Notes under the pieces: model-generated
Databases searched by the model: none
Seen by the model: only the letters and a program-made list of their open reading frames with translations
What the model was told of the DNA's origin: nothing
Shown: in pieces, positions 63,917-64,000 of the stretch
How the letters are laid out: each line of letters begins with the position of its first letter
How positions within the stretch are numbered: position 1 is the stretch's first letter
Assembly (NCBI RefSeq): GCF_023101765.2
Contig: NC_064213.1
Coordinates: 3,410,001-3,474,000, forward strand
Source of the DNA: Spodoptera frugiperda
Lineage: Eukaryota; Arthropoda; Insecta; Lepidoptera; Noctuidae
Reading direction: 5' to 3'
Length of the DNA: 64,000 nt
Made by a program: the position numbers and the translations under genes

Positions 63917-64000
63917 GTCTTACAGCTAATCCGAAATATAAAGATGGGACAGATCGAAACAAAGAACGGACCAAGAAAATGGGTTCATAAAGTATCAGAG

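Larger units (their letters stand above)
62009..64000. other. pdm3 upstream intron, repeat-rich
   Basis: No coding exon recognised on the minus strand. 62040-62660 is AT-rich and unique; the rest is mostly repeats listed separately. Confidence 0.5.

Overview
The window is nuclear DNA from a moth or butterfly (Lepidoptera), most likely a noctuid-type moth. It is AT-rich, its genes have many introns with canonical GT-AG borders, and its repeats are of lepidopteran type: tRNA-derived SINEs, 5'-truncated non-LTR retrotransposon tails, Helitron-like elements and palindromic MITEs. The order assignment rests on recognised repeats and on two conserved insect genes. The species cannot be fixed from the sequence alone.

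Two genes are present, both on the minus strand, in tandem. The left gene (about 1-17.6 kb) is the 5' part of a Ptpmeg/PTPN4-type tyrosine phosphatase. Ten exons can be joined with every intron phase matching, from an ATG at 17592 through a FERM domain, a low-complexity linker and one PDZ domain, to the first residues of the phosphatase domain at the left edge. The catalytic part lies outside the window.

The right gene (22.6-62.0 kb) is a class VI POU-homeodomain transcription factor, the pdm3/POU6F type. Nine exons can be joined in phase: a Gln/Met/Asn-rich N-terminal half, the POU-specific domain split over two exons, and the homeodomain split over two exons. The stop codon is at 22619-22621. 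Its 5' end lies to the right of the window.

Layout: 0-9 kb holds nine compact phosphatase exons, several with transposon fragments within 120 bases of the splice sites. 9-17.6 kb is the repeat-rich introns 1 and 2, including a 427-base element with 99-of-100-matching inverted arms. 17.6-22.6 kb is intergenic and contains a diverged tandem duplication. 22.6-37 kb holds the POU/homeobox exons in introns with almost no recognisable transposons. 37-56 kb is repeat-rich introns around one exon. 56.8-62 kb holds four N-terminal exons. The last 2 kb is repeats.

The genes have no evident joint pathway: one is a membrane-cortex signalling phosphatase, the other a neural transcription factor. No CRISPR array, operon or bacterial-type system is present. 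The most notable points are the long near-perfect inverted repeat, two Helitron-type insertions with intact termini, a duplicated acceptor/exon start beside a pdm3 exon, a two-codon uORF overlapping the phosphatase start codon, and the transposon-poor block around the POU/homeobox exons.
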